Notes: generated from the sequence alone by a model not told the origin. 64,000 bases of DNA from Paralichthys olivaceus (GCF_024713975.1 NC_091098.1:16636316-16700315); one strand, 5' to 3'. Shown: positions 40,838 to 54,585, counted from the first letter of the stretch. Numbers and translations: made by a program.

Positions 40838-41890
40838 GTTTGCAATGAAATTTACTTTTTTGTATGAATATTAATTTGACTACTAAAGCCATTTTGAGAT
40901 AATAACATCCTGGAGCTAGAATTACATGCCACTTTCTTTCAAACATTTCTATTATAATTAGTAAATACAAGATATAAAAAAGTACCATTTTGACATTGCA
41001 TTAACACAGCATAATTTACAATTAGTCCTGCAACAGCCCTGTAACAGTTCCCTTTATACCCTGTATTCAGCAGTTATCTTTGGCTTCTCTCTACTTTCAG
41101 TTTTTTTCTGATCACGTTGTAACTGAAACTTTCACTCTGTCAATATGATGTCCACTAATGGATGGTGATGATGCTCATAGCATGAGATCCAGAAAGTATG
41201 CGTTTCACAAACAGATTCAATCTATGCTGTACTTTGGCTACGTTAGACTGTATTTCAGGTCAGAATGCATTTCTGTATCAGACAGCATTTGGGAAAGTAA
41301 CTCTCCCAATCAAATGCCAGAATGGAGAATAAAGTCTACATTTTCAACCAAGATGAAATGAAAAATATGAAGCATATATGCATGATGAACATGGGAGTTA
41401 CAGTAAGATTATGTATGGCGAGTTCAACAGCATCCTAAATAATACATTTAAGGCACTCCATTATATACATAGTGTGAAGTCTGATGACTATAATTGTGGA
41501 GTATTGTCACCCACGATACATATCAGAGAGAAAAATAAATACAATGAAATTGTGAGACATTTGTAGATAAATACAGCAGGGCTATATCCTAGAAACTATA
41601 CACAAGATACACATTCTTACGGAAAAATTGTGTTTGAGATATTTGTGTTGAGTAATGTTTTCTTAAACAACCTTGGTCCTGTTTGAGTAGGATTGGCCAT
41701 CATTCCCATCACTTGATGATTTTGCACTTTCAGTATCGTGTTAGTAAGCATGAGAGTTGGTCACCTTTCCACAACCTACAAGTCATCATAAACATCATTT
41801 GTTAGCTCCTGCAGCAGCAGCAGAAAGGCCATTCCTATAAACAGAGCCAAGAAGTGGCTCCATATAACACACAGGCTGGTGGCATTTAAC

Positions 41891-42399
41891 TCCTCTCTTT
41901 TATTTTCATTTAATTTGTCTGGTTTAAACCTGTATAACTCTTATACTTTCATGGCCCTTGAAGAAACTTCAAATTTCCACTATTTTTAAAGTTGTATTTC
42001 AAGGGTGGTTTGCTGGTGCACAAAATGTTCTAAGCAATAGGATTAATGGCCAAGATAATACAAACAAGACCAAAATTATCAAAACAACTTTAAACATATA
42101 TACTGCTGAAATATGACAATGAAGGTTTTTTTCTGCTTAACTAAAAAAAGTGTCCTTATGCTAAAACTTGTAATATGTTGACATCTTGAACATGACTTGT
42201 CTGTTATTCATCATTTTCATATTAGACATTAAAGAGGTAATTAGGGTATGCCCTGTATTTCATTATAAAACATATTTTTCAGTACACAAACAAGATACCT
42301 CACTTCCCGTTCTTCGGGAGAAATCATGAAAGTTAAATACCTCTATATTATCTTTATCTTTAATATTCCTCCACTGCTTTGTGGCAGTCTCTCCTTCAG
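41891..42399 (-). other. kcna10: Likely kcna10 3' UTR
   Basis: AT-rich sequence after the kcna10 stop on the - strand. An AATAAA hexamer on that strand lies near 41902-41897 (ttttatt on the + strand), which would give a UTR of about 500 bases. Confidence 0.4.
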
Positions 42400-44139
42400 T
42401 TATTTCCCTTTGTCCCTCTGCCAGATGCCATTGGATATAGTGAGCGAGGTGTTGCTGCCCTGCTTGGTATCTGTCTCAGCCTTCATTGCTTGCTCATTAG
42501 CATCTGTCAACGGCAACTTCTCCTCTGCCTCTGTCTCTCTATGGTAGAAGTAGTTGAAGTTAGAGACAATAACAGGAACAGGCAAAGCGATGGTCAGCAC
42601 ACCTGCAATGGCACACAGGGTGCCCACCATCTTGCCCCCCATGGTGATGGGACACATGTCCCCATAGCCCACAGTGGTCATGGTAACCACAGCCCACCAG
42701 AATCCATCAGGTATGCTGACAAACTGTGTGTTAGGCTCATCTACCTCAGCAAAGTAGATAGCACTGGAGAAAAGGATGACTCCAATGAAGAGGAAGAAGA
42801 TGAGCAAGCCAAGCTCACGCATACTGGCCTTCAGAGTCTGTCCCAGGATCTGCAGTCCCTTGGAGTGACGAGAGAGTTTAAATATGCGAAACACCCTGAC
42901 AAGGCGGATGATACGAAGAATTGCCAAAGACATGTTCTGCCCTGAGCTCTCCTCTGGCGTTGTGACCATTTCTGTAACCACAGTGACAAAATAGGGGATT
43001 ATGGATATAATGTCAATGATGTTCATGAGGTTGTGGAAAAATTCCTTTTTGCTGGGACAGACCAAAAACCGCACACACAGCTCAAAGAAGAACCAGGCGA
43101 TGCAGGCGGTCTCAATGATGAAGAAGGGATCCGAGAAAGTTGTGGGCTTTGCACCAGGTGGAGCCGTGTAACCACTGGTTTGGTTGAAAGGTTGTGGAAC
43201 TGTGGGTACAACTGGGTCAGAGTCATCTCTAAATTCTGGAAGAGTTTCCATGCAGAAAATAATGATGGATATGACAATAACAAAAACAGATACAAGTGCT
43301 ACACCCCGGGCAGCATTGGAGCTCTCTGGGTACTCAAACAGCAACCAGAATTGCCTGTACATGTCATTATTGGGTAGAGGTATGTCAACATCCTTTATAA
43401 ATCCTTCATCCTCTCTGAACTGCTCCAAGGCCTCACTTCCAAGCTCATAGAACACAATTTCATCTGCAAACACATCAAGGGGAACATTAGCTGGTCGTCT
43501 GATCTTACCCCCTGACTGGTAGTAATACAAGATCCCGTCAAAACTGGGTCTGTTCCGATCGAAGAAATACTCATTCCTCATTGGATCGAAGTACTCCATT
43601 CTCTTCAAAGGGTCTCCAAGCAGAGTTTCAGGAAACTGGTCCAATGTTTTGAGCTGCGTCTCAAAACGGAGACCAGCAATGTTGATGATGACTTTCTGAT
43701 CTCCATCCTCGAGCCCACGTTTATCGGCAAATAAATCTTCGCAGCACTCCTTGGTGAGCCGACTGAAGATTGTCTCACTCTCCTTAGTGCCCTCACTACT
43801 TAGCAGCAATTTCCAGTTGGAGATCATGCTGGCACAGCTAGTGCGCCCCCGCCTGCTTGGGGTTGCCATCGTAGGGGACTGGGGCACCACCAGGGTCTGT
43901 GCCAGTGGAATGGGTGAAGATGAGGTGGATTCCCAAAAGCAGGAGGGCACAGTACTGTGGTGGGAGGGTGTAGAGGAAAGTTGAGAACCTCGCAGAAGGT
44001 AGTTGCCGCCTGGGTTGTGGTCCTCTGGGGGCAGGTCCACAGTGAGAGCTGTGGTCTCATCAGCATATGTGTCCACCTCATCCTCAAGGCTGCCCTCAAG
44101 TTCATCCAGGCTCTCAAAGTCTACCAGGGCCACCTCCAT
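42400..44139 (-). CDS. kcna10: Voltage-gated potassium channel Kv1.8 (KCNA10)
   Basis: An uninterrupted 579-residue frame starting in a strong context (gcagCCATGG). The T1 tetramerisation domain covers about residues 149-245. S1 is near 279-298, S2 337-359, S3 371-390, the S4 sensor 405-425 ([16 protein letters not shown]), S5 441-462, the K+ filter TVGYGD 489-494, and S6 505-528 with the PVP hinge at 520-522. N319 (NQT) in the S1-S2 loop is a possible N-glycosylation site. The N-terminus MEVALVDF is like human KCNA10 (MEVALVNF there, after a few more residues), which separates it from KCNA1-7. The region before T1 is about 148 residues, longer than in human KCNA10 (511 residues in total). 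Kv1.8 is expressed in inner-ear hair cells and kidney of mammals. A coding region without introns is usual for Kv1 genes. Confidence 0.93.
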   Translation of the reverse strand: MEVALVDFESLDELEGSLEDEVDTYADETTALTVDLPPEDHNPGGNYLLRGSQLSSTPSHHSTVPSCFWESTSSSPIPLAQTLVVPQSPTMATPSRRGRTSCASMISNWKLLLSSEGTKESETIFSRLTKECCEDLFADKRGLEDGDQKVIINIAGLRFETQLKTLDQFPETLLGDPLKRMEYFDPMRNEYFFDRNRPSFDGILYYYQSGGKIRRPANVPLDVFADEIVFYELGSEALEQFREDEGFIKDVDIPLPNNDMYRQFWLLFEYPESSNAARGVALVSVFVIVISIIIFCMETLPEFRDDSDPVVPTVPQPFNQTSGYTAPPGAKPTTFSDPFFIIETACIAWFFFELCVRFLVCPSKKEFFHNLMNIIDIISIIPYFVTVVTEMVTTPEESSGQNMSLAILRIIRLVRVFRIFKLSRHSKGLQILGQTLKASMRELGLLIFFLFIGVILFSSAIYFAEVDEPNTQFVSIPDGFWWAVVTMTTVGYGDMCPITMGGKMVGTLCAIAGVLTIALPVPVIVSNFNYFYHRETEAEEKLPLTDANEQAMKAETDTKQGSNTSLTISNGIWQRDKGK

Positions 44140-45887
44140 GGCTGCAGTTCAGCCAGTGCAAAGCCTTGACACCCCAGGGTAAGACAATCACACACAGATG
44201 GACTGATTGGTGGCTCAATCACACGATTCAGCAGTGAAGAACCAGAGAATCCTGTCGTCAGCAAAACTTACACAAACAGGACAAATTGTTTGTCTTCTCT
44301 ATTCTTCCCTCCCTCTAACACCTGCAGAGTGAGAGACAGAGAGAAAAAAATTAGTGTCTTCCTGTCAATGGTGAAGGGTTTGTTTTGTGAAATTGTCATC
44401 AGCTTACAAGAATATCATGTCTGAAAGTACATGTCCTATCATGACTCTTAGTTTCCTTCTCTCTGGAAACCACCAGCACCAGAAAGATGACTGAAAGTTG
44501 GAGCTACGGAAATGACGGTAGAAAGAGGAAGAAGAGGTTGAGGCTGCTGGAGGATTGGTAGAAAGAAAGGAGAGATTAGCAGTAACACTGGGGTGAGGAG
44601 ATTTGACCAGTTTGGAAAGACAGACGTAGTAGTGAAGTCTTTGAAAGTTCTTTCCACAGTCTGTTATTGTGGAGGCACTGTGATGAGTCATGTAACTGTG
44701 AAAAGGGAAAAAAAGCAAATGATTAAACAAAACAGTAACCAAATAATTGGATGTAAGTGTAGCTAATGGAGGGCTTATTTGTAAAAGTGACCTAAAATCA
44801 GGCTGTAGGAGGAGAGGGTAGGACAGGACAACTGGGGCTGTGCATTCATTAGTGCATAATTAAATGCCTGTGCTGCGATAGCATGGGCTTCACTTCCTCC
44901 AGACACCAGGGCTCATTTATAAGCCGGACTGTTCCCCTTAATTTCCTCTCGCCTTGAGAATACATTAGTCTGACTGTTTCTATTCTGCTGTTTGTTTTAC
45001 GTCTTTGTTAAATTTATCTTTCATTCACATAAAGAAATAAATCATTTGTAGGCTGACTTGTGAGGTGCATGCATTTGACATTTGTTTGGATCTGTGTGTG
45101 CATTGTGCTTACACTGTACACGTGAGCATGTGTGTGATCGAGTGCTGACGCCTGCAGATGTTTAATTAAAGACTCCAGAGATGAGTCACCACCTGAAACG
45201 CCAGTGATACCAACCCGGCTGAGGGGAGGGAGAGGCCCGCTGAGTGAATGAGGACGACATGAAAATTGTTGGGAAGACGGATGTGGGCGGGATGAGATGA
45301 GGAAGGAAAGTGACAGTGAGAGAGAATGGGAGTTGAAAGGTGGGTGGATGGAGAGACAGGATGATGAGAGACAAGGACAGAGGGTTTCTCACGGAGAGAA
45401 GAAACAGATGACGATGAGGGGGTAAGAGAAACAAGGGATTATGCGAACTGACAGATGTATCTAATAGGAAAAAAAAAACACCTACAGCTTTAATGACGGA
45501 TCACCACTCAGAGCTAAAATGATCATTCCAACCCAACCCCTCTCTCCTCCCATCTTCCACCACATGACTGGAATGACATGATCTGACCCTTTGAACAACC
45601 AGAACTGTCTCATTGTCTTAAAATAGAAGCTCCACTAACAAAACATACAAAGATCAGAACATGGAAATTAACCAATGATATTGCTCTGATTCCTAATGTA
45701 GATAGGCCATTATTGTTTAATTTTGCTAAATGCAACCGAAAGACCTAAAAAATGCTTAAATGTCTGCCTCTGAAAGTAATAGAACCCCATGTGAGTGCTC
45801 TGACTCTCTGAAAAGACAAATTGTTTCTAAAACGAATCAAGATGGTTGCACTGATTCAGCCGTTTTAGAGACGTGGCCAAGAAGAAC

Positions 45888-46070
45888 TGATCAATGTGGA
45901 TTTCTTTGGGGGGGAATGTCGATACTGATATTAGGGAGTAAATAAAAATAAAACATAAACACAACAAATATATAGAACTTGAACAAAACAATAAATCAAA
46001 ACATAAACACTGATATGTCAGTGATATTGACCAGTATTATCAGCTAACCATCGGTCTCTACCAAGATCTA
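45888..46070. repeat. Degenerate interspersed repeat, second copy (see 19905)
   Basis: Starts with ctgatcaatgtggatttctt and continues with 'gtcgatactgatattagggagt', matching 19908-19965 in order. The tail (gatattgaccagtattatcagct) is also gat-at-rich. Confidence 0.6.
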
Positions 46071-47039
46071 TTGAGAGTCTCTGGATTAGGAATTTACTTT
46101 CATAAACTGCCATGCAAAACCTGCTCTCTAGACTCTTTCTGTTGCATAAAGAAACAAACAGCCCATGCTATGAGACAGAGCTACAAACAGCAGCACACAC
46201 CTTACCTGACTTATGAAGAAGCCTACGAGCCATGTGTGTGCAATATTCTGTAAAAAGGTCAAAAAGAAGTGGGACAAAAGGCTCCTCCACAGGTTCTGAC
46301 ACTGCGGCTGCTCTCTGCTAACACCACAGTCAGGATCAGAATGACTAATCTATCACAGACAGCATTGGGTAACCTTATGCTGAAGTAGAAACTAGAGCTG
46401 TAGCAAAGGCCACATGTGCACACATGCACACTCACGAATGAATTCAAACAGGCCTGCACACAGAAGAACAAAGGAAAGACAGACAGTGTAAAAGGACCTG
46501 ATGCTAAACACTGTTCATCTTGTGGATGTGTTTGTGTGTGAGTGCTGTGGGCCAGGTGTCCTATAAACTGTCTCACATCATGATCTGGGTGATGTGCTCA
46601 AGGCCCAATGGAGTGGAGCGGTGCGATAAGATCCTCAGATTTCTACATGTTTACACACAAACACATTGAGGCCATATCCATATCTGATTTATTAACAGTA
46701 TCCCAATTAATAATTGATGCTTAACAAATCCATTTACATGTCTGACATGGCTGAGAGGGAAAGAACGACGAGAGAGTGACGAGTCAGAGAGCTGCCTTCC
46801 TGACATACCTCCCTGTCTTCACGCTGTAAAATGTATTTGTGCACACAGGCATGCAGGGAAGCTGTCACTCCACTCCATGAGTATGTGTGAACACAACTGT
46901 GGAGAGTCATGTCAACACTGTTAAAGTATGGCTCATTCAATATCATATCAGTATTTATTGATGTGAGATTTAATCCTGATTTAAACCATTAAATACTCAA
47001 TATGACTTGCTATTTAAAATGATTAATTATTATCATGTT

Positions 47040-47200
47040 TTCACCCCATCTGTTTCTTTGTTTCTCAACATGATTTTGCAAAAAATACTCCACAGATTTC
47101 CACAGAATGTGATGCAAGGATAGGACATGGAAATAGGGCAGATCCAGTAACATGCGTTATAATTCATAGATCTTGATGAGAAAATCTGGCATTTTAAGGG
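47040..47200 (+). repeat. Degenerate interspersed repeat, copy 2 of 4
   Basis: Has 'gattttgcaaaaaatactcc' and 'acagatttccac', then 'gcaaggataggacatgg' and 'cagatccag', the same phrase order as at 29690 and 56110. Confidence 0.6.
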
Positions 47201-47607
47201 AACTGATATCTATAAGTGTAAAAAAAATTTGAACTTGCTAATTACAATGCTCTACTGAGTTGTAATTGTAAAAGAAAAAAACTAACTAAACTAAATGGAC
47301 CATGAAGCAGTAAATTGAAACGTTTTATAGATTCCAGAAAAACATATTGGCAAAAATACTTTTTACTTTAATCTGGAAGTTTAGTAGGAAAAATGGCTGC
47401 ATTTAACACCAAACCAGAAACTCTGACTTTACTGAGATGAAAAAGCAAGTAGTAGTTTAACATTAAAGTATAAATAATCAAATCTACTTTTGTCCACACC
47501 CTGGAGTTGGAGGTTTCTCTTTTGACTTATTTTCATCACAAACATTTAAAAAGCTAAAATGCAGTGCAGACAGTTACATTAGTGGGCAAGGACTTGACTT
47601 ATGGGCT

Positions 47608-47797
47608 TTAAAGTTCACCCAAAATGAAAATTCACTGCTTATCTACTCACCAATATGCTGATGGAGTATTTGTCCACAAAACACTTCTGTTTACCCCTGA
47701 AACTCCAAAAGAATTTTGTGGACTCTAACACTTCACCCACCACTCCATCATCATAGTGGTCAGTGAATTTCCATTTTTGGGTGAACTATCCCTTTAA
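47608..47797. mobile_element. TTAA-flanked MITE, family 2 short copy (190 bp)
   Basis: Left end ttaaagttcacccaaaatga; right end 'ttgggtgaactatccctttaa'. The ends are inverted repeats (consensus TTAAAGGGATAGTTCACCC) with TTAA at both edges. The interior contains 'cccctgaaactccaaaag', shared with the longer copy at 54586-55067. This end sequence is widespread in fish genomes (recalled, not checked). Confidence 0.85.
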
Positions 47798-49190
47798 GCT
47801 CAAAGAAAAGAATAAATAAATGATGACAGGATACATTTGTACATGATTCTACATATACACATATCGTATTCTGTAATACATTAATATATTCATGTAACAT
47901 GCCTTTGCCAGACGGTAGCAGCTGCGCTTTGCAGCAGTGAGGACAAAATGCTTCCGAAGAGGTAACATGACCTTGACTCGTGGTAGGACAGTGAAAAAGA
48001 GGTGTCATATGGGGCCCACGCCAACGCATGACTATTCTTACCACTCTATTAATACACGGGAAGTCAAAAAACCAATGAAAAGTCGTTCTACATATGAAGC
48101 TCTGACGCAAACTAACACAGGAAAGCCCTGCACACACAGAGTGGGAGGGGCAAAAGACTGCATGTGTGGGCCAACATGGGAATCTCCATCAGAAATATAC
48201 TCTTACACGCAGTGCTGAGCAACTGTACAGTTTAGTGAGCTTGCCCTTGTGACACTACCACATGTGCGTAAACATGAGCAGATGTTCAGGAAGATCTAGA
48301 TTAACAGCAAGCTAAGGCTTTGCTAGCTGGTCTGCAAGAAATACCATCATCAGACATAACGTCTGATGACAGTGAGTTACACTGAGTAATAATTAACCTT
48401 TTCTATTCAGCAGAAGATTTGCTTCATTAACTGATGCAAGGCGACCATCACTGTCACTACATGTGTCAGACATACATGAACTACTTCAGACAAGTGCAGC
48501 ACCAACTTAGATGACTTTCCAATAATGTGTTTAATGTGAAGACACGTTTTTGCAAATCAACACACACCACTGAAAAAAGATACGGACAGCAACACACTCA
48601 CTTTTGGTGCGGATCAAAACTGCTGACTTCAGATCTTTTAAAGCCATGAAAGGTTTTCAAAGAGATCAAGCTTAGTGTATTACGGCCATTATGTCTGTCT
48701 GACGTTAGCTGGTACTTTTTTTTTTTCTTCATGTGTTTGTGTGTGTGTGTGTGTGTGAGATCCCTGAGTAATTCCACTCAGGGTTGAGGCTTCATTAAAG
48801 TTTCAAGTGATCTTTTGCTTGCAGCTGATCCTGGTGCATATTTCAAATTTTTAATTGGATTGGTCGTCAGGTCAGCCTTTGTTCTTTTATCTCTAAGTAC
48901 TTCATCTAAGTACTTCATGTGGCTCTGCACAAATACTGCTAAACTACACACTGTTTAACAAAGGGCCATATTGAGATGCAAATATACTTTACTTTTAAGA
49001 TATACTGCTGCAGTTGTTTCAACTCACCGAAAATGATCTGCCTTTAAATAATAGTTCAATCCCCTCAGCACACACTGACATTCCAACACACTTTACTGAC
49101 TAATATTCATTATCACAAGAATAAATCTGCAGTGTGCCAGATGTTTGCAGCTGAGCACAGTTGGTGTATCTGTTAAGTGCGCTCACACAA

Positions 49191-49229
<39 letters not shown>

Positions 49230-49238
49230 GGGGGGGGG
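49191..49238. repeat. (GT)n tract followed by poly-G
   Basis: GT-repeat with one interruption and nine or more G at the end. Confidence 0.9.
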
Positions 49239-51189
49239 TGACTATATAGGACTATCACGGGACATACTCTCACTTTAAGGCACAGTAAATACAGTACGTT
49301 TGACCTTGTGTGCTGAAGCGTTTGTTATCAACCTGTGATGTGCTGCTGCTACTGCTGGTGGATGCGGTAGTGGTGGTGTGTGTGTGTGAGGGCATGGGTT
49401 GGTAGAGCTGATATTTTTGGACCGGAGTTTTGACCCTATTAAACAGATTAATGCAGGCTGGGCAGCTCAGTGCCATAAGCCGAGGGATCTCTTCCGTCAG
49501 ATCAACACAGATATGATAGTGAGCCACACAAACACAAAAAAAGCAGCACACTTACACACAAATGTGCAAATCTACAACCAAATGTTCATTGTTAACTTCA
49601 GAATCCATGTGTAGAAACTGAACTATATTAAAGCTTGGTTAAGGTTCAGCGTTTACATCAGCTGTGATGAGTAGTTGATTAATGGGGTTTTTTTTCAATT
49701 TAAATGCTAATAATTCTCTGGGTCCGGTTTCTCAATGTGCATATTTAACTCTTTCCTTTGTAACATATGAGCATGAAGTAAATATATTTCAATCAGCAGA
49801 GACTGATAAAGGAATGACCAGGTCAAAAAGTGCTATGAAATAGATGGTTTCAATATGTAGAAAACTTCCTCTGAGGACAGACACTGGTGGCTGTGGACTT
49901 CAAGAGAGGTAACGTCTGATCGGAGGGAAGAAGTTCAGGCATCCACAGTCAAGGTGAAGAGGTGAATCACAAAACTCATGGTGCTGAAATGACAGATGGA
50001 ACACTTGAAGGTTGACAGCTAACAAGTGATTGGCTCAAGGCAAAGTGTCAGGTTGTGATTGGCTGAGACAAGAATGAGGTGGTGGAGATAAGACATAGTG
50101 GGAAATAGGGTCCCCTGCTTACAGAATGTTTCATTTTTTCTTTTGGATTGTTCTTCAGATAAAAAAAAGCTATTTTCTGACATTTCAAATTGCCCATATT
50201 TGGGCCATTTTCAGGTTTACTTGCTATATACTGTTGTTTGCATTTGTCAGTTGTCATCTGAACCACCTTCGCAAACAAGACTGGAGCAGGATGTTTCACA
50301 GTGGAAAGCTTTTGTAGCTAATATTTCATATTTTACATTTTATTTTTGTAATCTATGTTGACTGGAGCCATGTAACTTTGGGATATAGACAAATAAGTCA
50401 GACCATAGACTGAATGTTAAGATGGAAACCTAGTCGCACCCTAGTGACTGGCTTCAGCTGTGAGAGGGATTTAGAGGACTCCTCCTCTCCATACATTGTC
50501 TAAATTTACAGATTCTCTTGTTTCTACCCAGTCTGACTTTACACGTGTCCGATGACACTGTTTGTTTTTCTAAGTGTCGTGTGTCAGGCTGTTAAAAAAA
50601 TCATTGTTAGTTAAAAACCCAGACTTAGTACTGCAATATATAAACAACCTTTTCTTTTGGGTACAAAAATGCAGATATTGTTTATTTACATGATTCATGA
50701 TACAAATGTCTTTCTTCATTACCATCATGACTGAAAGTGATCCGTTTACAAGCACACATATACTCTATAAGTCAAAAGTGTACATAGCATAAATACACAA
50801 CACACACCAGCAAAATACTACTCATCACAAAGCCAGTCATTTCTATCCAGTACAAACACACCTCTTTTCTATTCACATGTTCAGACAGTATCACAGATGG
50901 TAATTGAGAATATTTTTTTAATTATCAAACAACTATTATCCGAATAACAGATGTTTATGAATATCGTAACCTTACCCCTCTCTCTTGAGCTTTCACATCA
51001 CTTACTGAAATATGAATTACAAATGTCCATTTGGTAATTCAGTTTTAACAACCAGAGCCAACAAGGCTTCTCAGTAATGGAGCTAAAAATAGATGCAAAA
51101 TGGACCCTCCAGTACTTCAGAGTGTGGCAGCAAGAAGGTGACATTATACTGTATGTTTTTATTAAATAAATGAATGTGTCTGACTTTTG

Positions 51190-51625
51190 TTTTGGTTTGT
51201 TAGTTTGTCTGTTATTTATCAGGCTCACACAAAAACTACTTGACAGATATCCAACTTAAACCATAAAATAAACCATAACATTTTGGTGCAAAATAAATCT
51301 GCTCTTTTTTAAATCTGAATTAACAACTTCATTATCTCATTAATTCAGAAAAACAGAGCACAGAGATACAGCTGTTGCTGCATATCAGCTGAACCCTGAT
51401 AAGCAATCCTCTAACAGTGCTGTGTGGTTATGTGGTTATGCTAAAAAGATAAAATAGGCTGTTTTAATGAATTAACAAGATGGCAATACACTTCTGTAGT
51501 TTTAAAAAAATTGTGTTGATTTCTCAAATAATTATTCATGAATCTAGATGGAGACTGATAACAATGAGTGTGTGCAGTTTGGTGCAAATCCAAATAAAAA
51601 TCCAGATCTACTAAATGTATATAAG
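51190..51625 (+). repeat. Degenerate interspersed repeat, copy 3 of 4
   Basis: Two conserved islands: 'cacaaaaactacttgacaga' near 51228 and 'catgaatctagatggagact' to 'ggtgcaaatcc' at 51537-51590, separated by diverged AT-rich text. Confidence 0.5.
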
Positions 51626-51870
51626 GTGAAACTGAATTAAACATGGCTGATATGCAATATTATGCCTAAAAATGTAAAAAAAACAAACATCTTAATATGA
51701 GTTTGCTCATGTCACCAATGCATGCCCACTCCATATGTCTGTCTGGAGCAGATTTGTTGTCTATGTGCAGTCTCTGTGGGGCACTCATAGCTGACATGGG
51801 TGTCTGCAGGCTCCAGGCCAAGTCCCAGTGCACAGCAGCTGGGACCGAAATCCTCCCCTGGCTTTTCGAC

Positions 51871-51982
<112 letters not shown>

Positions 51983-52662
51983 GAAGGCAACAACAGCATG
52001 AGCGAAGTACAGCCAAAAATCAACTCCCGATAAATTAAAAACTTCCAGTGGAGCAGCTAAATACATCACAGAGACACAACTGGAGGCGATGACACTGAAG
52101 GTGAGACTCGTGTAATGTACTCAGGCAGAGGGACAAATAAAAACGCAGTTTGATGGAATCAGACAGACGGTCCACGGTCCATGGACAAAGACTGAACACT
52201 GCTGGTTAATGTGTCAAGACGCCCTGAATTACTGGCAGAGGTGCCAGTGTGAGTCTGTCTGGATGAAAGTGTTACACACATGGTGGCCGGCAACCATCAG
52301 AGCAAAGTTATCAATGAAACATAAAGGCTTCAAGATAAATGAACAATGAAATTCATAGCACATCAGGTCGTAGGCCCATCAGAGGGGATTTGACAATCAC
52401 TAGGTGTTTTGTAGCAGGTTGAATGAAATTAAATGAGCATTTGATTTTACCTCAAAGTACAGACACTCACTCAGTGTTATCCCTTCCACACACACATACA
52501 CAGACAGGCATTCCTCTTTAAGCCGGTCTCATTTTCAAAAATATGACGTTATGTTTTTTTAGAAGCTTTTTTTTGTGCCAGATCCAGACAGAAAATATGG
52601 CCATCTGGTCTGACTCTCCACATGTCACTAATCCCAGGTAGCGTACTAACAAGTGATGTACG

Positions 52663-52666
<4 letters not shown>

Positions 52667-52708
<42 letters not shown>
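52667..52708. repeat. (CA)n microsatellite, about 42 bp
   Basis: Uninterrupted CA tract preceded by a short GCAC stretch, about 700 bases from the longer tract at 51872-51980. Confidence 0.96.
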
Positions 52709-52711
<3 letters not shown>

Positions 52712-54050
52712 ATGCCAAAATGCACCGTGCACACTGAGTGAAGCCACATCTGCTTATAAATGACACACGCTGTACACTTTTGAACCCTCAAGACAAATTT
52801 TCTCCGTCACAGTATCAGCTTACTGACATAAACAGACTCATGGCTACAAGTCTACTTATATGTGCATACACAATAACACAAATAACACAACACGCTAGAT
52901 TATGGCTATTGATTGGTGATCTTCACACAGGAAGAAATAATCATGAAAGGAATCATATATTTTTTATATATATATAAATACAATGTTGGTTAACATTATG
53001 GGATATCTACTGTCATTTCCATTAATTTCCGACAAGCACACGTTGACCAATTGCACGGTCTACAGAGCCATGTCATCTCCCCTGGTCAGGGAAGTACGAG
53101 AGGAGCTCTTCAACTGTCAGTTTCCATCACAGAGCCAAAAAACTTAACCAATTCTTACCTGTTTTTGTAACAGCAGTATTTTACTTTTTAAGCAAGTCTG
53201 TTTCTGTGAAGGAAATCAAGCCGAGGTGCTGGATTTACTCAAATCCTGAACATTTTTAAAACAACTAAGATGAAAAAGACGCGAAAACAAATTCAGTATC
53301 ACAGGACAGGATCGATGCTCAATATGCCAGTCCTGCAGCCTACTAGCATTTTATTTCATATTGTCCATTTCAGTGTTATCCAAATACATTTTACATAATA
53401 AAACATTACACTTAGACATCAACAAAAAATGTACATATGTTTTGTTTATAATTTCTCAAGTTATTTGACTGAATCAAATTTACTCAACATGATAGTAAAC
53501 TTATGGCCCTTTACATTAAACTAATGTAATAAAGTTACATGGTATTTTAAACATGTAATTGACATAGATAAAGTCAACATTATGAGCATACATTGTTTTG
53601 AGTGCAATCTAAATACTTTTTAAATTTCCTTTCCTTTCAAAAATCACATATAACAAATCAACTATCCACTAATCAATAGCCAACATAAATGATACTCAAT
53701 AAGCTCATACTGTTTCATTCATCATTTTCTTAAATTGAATTATAGTTTAGGAACATTTCAAATCATTGTCCAGAGAGCTGCTCAGGTCACCAATTAAAAA
53801 TCTATGATTTAGTCTTGATTTTTTTCAGCACCTACTTAAACCAGGGAGGGAAAATAGAAGAGTTGTGCAGACTCATGGAAGAATTGACCTTAATTGAAAA
53901 GAATGTATCCCTTCTTTCCTCTGATTTGTTTCCATTTGGGTGAATTGTCCTTCTTTTATTCACGAGTAAAAGAAGGTGGATGTGATTTCTCTGTAGCTCC
54001 AGACTCACACTTAAGTAGCGCGAACGTGCAACAGCTGGTTGAATGAAAGA
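52709..54050. other. AT-rich interval, nothing recognised
   Basis: No coding frame of interest and no recognised repeat; very AT-rich, rising in GC only after about 54000. Confidence 0.4.
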
Positions 54051-54310
54051 AAACGCGCAGGGAGGTGACGGATCATGAGGAGCCAGTGACGGACGCACGG
54101 AGGAGAAGTGGAAGCGGAACCTACCTTCAGTCCCGTCACGATCCCCGCACATGCCCGGGCTGTGCTGGCGAAAGTTTGTTCGCTCCGGGCCGTGCCGGAG
54201 GCATGGTTAATGAGCACCGGATCCACTGATCCCCACGTACTTCCTGTCGCCCCCGGGTTGACCGCACCGACAGCAGGCGCGGTGGAGGTGCACCGGCCAG
54301 ATGTGACAAT
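54050..54310 (-). promoter_or_regulatory. CpG-rich block with possible first exon ending at 54125
   Basis: About two dozen CpGs in roughly 250 bases, against a CpG-poor surrounding. On the - strand a consensus-like donor (ctgaag|gtaggt) ends an exon at 54125. The only ATG frame in the exon (near 54204) is short, so it would be 5' UTR. The nearest downstream gene on that strand is kcna10, about 10 kb away, so a distal kcna10 first exon is the simplest guess. Confidence 0.4.
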
Positions 54311-54429
54311 GATATAACAACTGCATGGTTAAATGTGGCTAATTCCCCGCTGGCAAAAAAACCTGTTTATTTATTTTTTCTTCTTCGTCCTCCAACCAAA
54401 GCTGCAGCCTGTGGATCTGTTTATCTCCA

Positions 54430-54486
54430 GGGAGGGGAGGAAGGGAGGGAGGAAGGGAGGGAGGGAGGGAGAGAGAGAGAGAGAGA
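54430..54486. repeat. (GGGA)n/(GA)n purine tract
   Basis: GGGAGG-type repeats passing into GA repeats, about 120 bases beyond the CpG-rich block. Confidence 0.9.
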
Positions 54487-54585
54487 TGCTTTCTTGATCA
54501 CAATCTTTCATGATAACTTTCGCATTTGTAATCATAAATACTCAAACGACACATTTAAAATTTCTATCTAACAACAATATGGACA

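Larger units (their letters stand above)
34078..41890. other. Gene-poor interval between pnpla1 and kcna10
   Basis: No gene recognised. 36300-38100 is extremely AT-rich. The open frame 35598-35882 (94 residues, Cys-rich first half) has no recognised domain. A short GT tract and an inverted repeat are listed separately. Confidence 0.45.
44140..51870. other. Gene-free interval upstream of kcna10, holding repeats
   Basis: Presumably an intron or the upstream region of kcna10. A possible acceptor on the - strand (ctcactctgcag) is near 44324-44335. Repeats inside are listed separately. 49270-49551 (- strand, 93 residues) is open but has no recognised domain. A short piece at 50398-50460 (accatagactgaatgttaag) is a fragment of another common fish repeat. 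Confidence 0.4.

Noticed and set aside
42379-42945. 188-codon frame antisense to kcna10
   Set aside because: It is the shadow of the strongly conserved channel sequence on the other strand.
48347-48369. 9-bp inverted repeat (tcatcagac / gtctgatga)
   Set aside because: Arms this short are expected several times by chance in 64 kb.
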